NCBI RefSeq assembly: GCF_018320785.1
Contig: NC_054869.1
Coordinates: forward strand, 35,132,289 to 35,196,288
DNA length: 64,000 bases
Direction: 5' to 3'
Source of the DNA: Cheilinus undulatus
Lineage: Eukaryota; Chordata; Actinopteri; Labriformes; Labridae
How positions within the stretch are numbered: position 1 is the stretch's first letter; each line of letters starts with the position of its first letter. Under the pieces are notes generated by a model. The model made no database searches. It worked only from the letters and a program-made list of their open reading frames with translations, and was not told where the DNA came from. The position numbers and the translations under genes are program-made. Shown piece by piece: positions 60,029-64,000 of the stretch.

Positions 60029-63000
60029 CAGTCCCCTCGAAAAGTATTGGAAAGCTGGGCCCAATTCCTTTGTTTCTGGTGTAGACTGAAAACATTTGGG
60101 TTTGACCTCAAAAGATGATTATGAGACAAGAGAACAACATTTCAGCTTTTATTTCCAGGTGTTTACGTCTGGATCTGATACACGACTTAGAAGATAGCAC
60201 TCTTTGTTTGAACCCACCCATTTTTCATGTGGACAAAGTATTGGAACATGTGACTAACAGGTGTGTTTTGTTGCCCAGGTGTGTCCTATTACTTTGATTA
60301 TTCACACAATATATACGGCTGAATATCTACACTAAGGGCGCATTATGCCAGAGCTGTTTGGTCCGCTTTAAATGAACTCTGGTCCGTTTTCCTGGGTAGT
60401 CCAGTTCATTCGGAGTAGTGTGAAAGCGCACATGAACTCTGGTGGGGACAAACAAGCGGACTCTGGTCCGCTTGAAAACAGGGGGTCTCAGTCTGCTTCC
60501 AAACGAACCTGGCGCACCGCCGCGGCTGCATTTAAATGCAGCATCCCGTTTTGAGTCAATACGGGATGCAATTTATTCTGGATTTTTCGTCCCTCATGTC
60601 CAACTCTGCCACTTTGACTCTGCCATTTTTAGATTCAAGTGGAATGTTATTTCCTCTAATCCTGCACGTCTGGAGCGCAAGTGGCCACACTCCGCGATGG
60701 TGAGAGCGTGACCTGCTGCAGCTCTTACAGACGGGGCAGGCTCAGGGCATACGCAGTACAGGTGTCATTATATTGCAGAGGAGCGCTGCTATAATCCCAA
60801 GTTTTACTTTAAGGCACGTAGGCTAGACGATATTAAAAATGTGTATCTGCCAGCTTACTTCTCCGCTCTATAATTATCAGACCCTAGTGCGATACTACAA
60901 TATGGACCAGACTCTAACAGTGTTTAATGAAGGTCTAACAATGTCAGAAATATTTTCCTATTACTCTGAGAATCAGTAAATATATAAGGGGTGTCCAAAC
61001 TATGGGCTGTGGGCCAACTGTGGCCCTTGTCCTTTTGAATTGGCCTGCAAGAAATCCATTAAAAAAGGCCCACATAAGAACATAAAACATAACTATATTT
61101 CTTAGTTTGACTAGGAATGCAATTTACAAATTAAATTTAGCCTATATCAATACCAATATATAAATGTAGTTTAGACCTAACACGTCAGTCCTTGAAACAC
61201 AGTTTAAGGATGAACAAAGAAAACACACTTCAGTCTCTAGAACACACTAAAGTTTAAGTAATAAGGATGAACACAGAAAAAGACTTCAGCTGTCAGTCGG
61301 TCCTGCCAAAAGTAGAAAAAAAATTGATGAATACAAACAAAAGGATTCCAGCAGCAAATAGTAGCACAAACTGAGCTAATTTGCTCCTCTGTCTGATCTC
61401 AAGGTCTGATTTCCAAATCATATTACTCTACTCATCTTTAAGCACCACAATTCTGTAAAGTTAGTCAGCTTCCAGCAGTTTGCTCTTGTTTTGTGTCTGA
61501 ATGTGGAGATGAACCATCAGCATCTCTCTTCTCTGTGATTGGCTGTTTGCTTTGGTAGACATTAATGAGAGCTGTAATTTAGGCTGTTTTGGTTTTGTCT
61601 TTCAAGTACATTCATTTACTATATTTTGCTTACATGTAGGTTTTAGAGATGTAAAAAAACGTATATATTGTGCTAAAGGTTTTTTGTTCTGTGCTACAAG
61701 ATTATCAACCTCTGTAGCACCAGCGCTATGGGCAAAAAATTTTACGTACAGCCCTGTAATGTAATTATTATTTTTCCTTAGTATATAAAGGGACATATGA
61801 CAAATATTTTGTTCGTAATGTGCTCACTTTACTGTTTTAATTTCTGGTTTTAAGGGAAGGAAAGACTGAAAGAATAGACTAAGGTAAAAGTGCAGTGTCT
61901 TTGAATCAAATTTACTCAAGTTCAGGTAAAATAACTGGTCTCTACTCTCCTAAACTTAACAACTAATTCACTTACAGCATATCTAGAGGAGTAATACATA
62001 ACTACTTTTGATATTTGAGAGGTGGGGTTAAAATGTGAAATATTATCTTGCAAAACGAACAAAATAAATATCATTCAAAACAGCCATAGAATATGAGTCT
62101 CCAACAAGGTTGATAGCACACCTTTAGATATAAATTGAAGTGTAGCTGCAAAAATGTGTTTAGAGGTCATACAGATGTGCTACTGACTGTCTGGTGGCAG
62201 CAGAGGTCAAATAGCTGTAACATAAGTAATGGGAAGTTTGGACCACCTTTTTATCAAATTTAGGTTTTATTATTTTACTTAATAACATATGCTGTGTAGT
62301 ATGGTAAATACATTAATTCCCTCAAAAATTACCTGATTAAAATATTTAATTTTAAAAACATGCCAAAAAGTAGACGTTGGCCTACATGACAAAACTCAGA
62401 GAATGGTAATAGTAGTCATGGTACAGGCACCCCATTCCTCCGGCCTGTGATGGCTGTGGCACACGCGCTTCACCGCCGCTGCTACAGTTCCATCCTAGGG
62501 GAAACACTGCAAAGGCAGGAAGTGGAATAAAGCTTAATGATATACAGATTTATATGTGATACAATACACTCAAATACATGTTGGTACCTCACTTTGCATC
62601 TGTGTAGCCATAGCATCACGTCGTAGTCGGTGCTTATTTGTCTCATGTAAAGAACGACATGCTGGACAGCTCACTGCTGTAATGCCCCAGTGCAAAAGCA
62701 GAAACCCCATGACAGCGTAAATTTGTTGTTTTTTCATTGATTATGTGGAAAAAAAGACCGGCGGAAAGAGATGGATTTTTGTTTTTGTCATCTTCTATGC
62801 CTTTTTTTCTTCTTGGTTGCTGTTTGTTTGTGACAACAGCGCCCCTAACGGGCAGAGGTTGTAGGTGTTCGGACGGTTTGGTCCGTTTGACCAAGAGCAA
62901 TGCGAATGCAAACCAAACCAATGGAAAGTGCAACAATGTTGCAATTTCCATTCCAAAACGGACCGAGTCCCCCAGACTATCAGGTTTGAAAATGACCTCA

Positions 63001-64000
63001 GTTTCGGATTTGGGTTTTGCTTGTGCAGACTGCATTTATAGTTGGAGGTTTAACCAACATGAAAACCAGAGAGCTGTCTATGGGTGAAAAACAAGCCATT
63101 GTGAAGCTGAGAGAAAATGGAGAATCAATCAGAGCCGCTGCAAAAACATTGGGGATAGCCCGCATAATCATTTAGAATGTCCTGAAGAAGAAACCACTGG
63201 TGTACTTAGTAACAGACGTCAAACGGGTAGACCAAGGAAAACATCAGCCATTGACGACCCTAAAACAACTATTAGTGACATCAGCGACAACCTCCAGAGG
63301 GCAGGAGTGAAGGTATCACCATCTACTGTTCAAAGAAGACTTCATGAACAAAAGTACAGAGACTACACCAGAAGATGCAAACCACTCATTAGCAAGAAGA
63401 ACAGGAAAGTCAGGCTGGAAAATGCCAAAGTACAGAGATGAGCCTCAAAAATTCTGGGACAAAGTTTTATGGACTGATGAAACAAAAATGAACCTTTACC
63501 TAAGTGATGAAAAGACTAAAGTTTGGAGAAAGAAAGGATCTGCTCATGACCCCAAACATACAAGCTCATCTATGAAACAGTGGAGGTAATGTCAAGGCTT
63601 GGGCTTGCATGGCTTCTTCTGGGACAGACTCATTAATGTTCATTTATGATATAACACATGATGGCAGCAGCAAAATGAACTCAGTAGTCTATAGAAATGT
63701 TTTATCTGCCAGTTTATTGATACATGCAACCAAACTGATTTGGAGATCCTTCATAAACACAGGAGATCATCAAGGGCAAGAAGTGGAAGGTTTAAGACTG
63801 GTCAAGTCAATCTCCAGACTTGAACCCTATAGAGCATGCATTTGACCTGCTAAAGAGGAGACTGAAGGGGGTAACCTCCCAAAACAAACAACTGAAAGAT
63901 GCTGTGGTGAAAGCCTGAAAAAGCATCACAAAAGAAGAATGCAAAAGTTTGATGTCAGCGGGTCACAGGCTTGATGCAGTTACTGCAAGAAAAGGATTTC
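60029..64000 (+). mobile_element. Tc1/mariner-like element, interrupted, runs off the window
   Basis: The left end, after TA, begins CAGTCCCCTCGAAAAGTATTGG. The long terminal region continues to about 60337. It resumes at about 63001 and codes from ATG 63059 (MKTRELSMGEKQAIVKLREN), with a stop in the HTH region. Then come LWTDETKMNLY (first catalytic Asp) near 63470 and WSSQSPDLNP-like to EHAF sequence at about 63800. The QQDND segment with the second catalytic Asp is missing: sequence jumps from GAGATCCTTCATAA to ATCATCAAGGGCAAG near 63750. Dead copy; the right end is outside the window. Confidence 0.85.
60338..63000. mobile_element. 2.66-kb insertion within the Tc1-like element (unclassified DNA transposon?)
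   Basis: The left side is rich in TGGTCCG/GGACCA and contains GGGGGTCTCAGTCTGCTTCC (60481-60500). The right side, reverse-complemented, has GGGGGACTCGGTCCGTTTTGG (62971 downward), so the two sides are internally inverted. Nested inside are an AGGGGTGTCCAAACTATGGG hAT-like end at 60987, a decayed repeat (61150-61320), and a CTAGGGGAAACACTG hAT-like end near 62497-62511. No coding region is recognised. Confidence 0.45.

Noticed and set aside
62643..63087. Overlapping 116-130 codon frames on both strands
   Set aside because: They straddle the junction between the 2.66-kb insertion and the Tc1-like element and match nothing recognisable.

Overview
The window looks like nuclear DNA of a teleost fish, probably a percomorph. 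It holds spliced vertebrate genes with GT-AG introns and no operons or bacterial signals. Between the exons it is dense with Tc1/mariner elements, hAT-type MITEs, tRNA-derived SINEs and decayed non-LTR retrotransposons of kinds common in fish genomes. Coding sequence is only about 2 kb of 64 kb. Nearly every long open frame outside the listed exons is chance or transposon-derived.

Four protein-coding genes can be supported by reading the exons. (1) ostf1 (osteoclast-stimulating factor 1), minus strand: only coding exon 1 (8526-8559) is visible, and the rest should lie left of base 1. (2) nmrk1 (nicotinamide riboside kinase), plus strand: complete, 8 coding exons, 11467-16773, 203 aa. (3) ggh (gamma-glutamyl hydrolase), plus strand: complete, 9 exons, 20754-29902, 321 aa, with signal peptide and catalytic Cys and His. 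(4) rnf122 (membrane RING-H2 ubiquitin ligase), plus strand: five coding exons from 32203 to 58723. The last exon(s), holding the second half of the RING, are not found before the window ends.

Layout: 1-8.5 kb is ostf1 intron 1 with two hAT MITEs, a LINE remnant and a hAT BED-finger remnant. 8.5-11.5 kb is the divergent ostf1/nmrk1 intergenic region, with an NRF1 palindrome, a GATA microsatellite and a 2.2-kb Tc1-like element split by another insertion. 11.5-17.5 kb is nmrk1. 17.5-20.6 kb is intergenic repeats. 20.6-30.1 kb is ggh, whose intron 2 carries a 39-unit, 32-bp minisatellite. 30-32 kb is intergenic with a hAT MITE and the GC-rich rnf122 promoter. 32-64 kb is rnf122, with a 9.6-kb intron 1, a 16-kb intron 2 and an open-ended intron 5 full of transposons.

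The genes are not a pathway. nmrk1 makes NMN for NAD+ salvage, ggh trims folate polyglutamates in the lysosome, and rnf122 is a ubiquitin ligase. The ostf1-nmrk1 neighbourhood matches human 9q21 as I recall it. No new biochemical system was found. The most unusual structures are the indel-free dimeric minisatellite with block duplications, a two-copy repeat family I cannot name, and a REL-endonuclease-type LINE lying between hAT-like ends. Family names rest on recognising the sequences from memory; no database search was possible.
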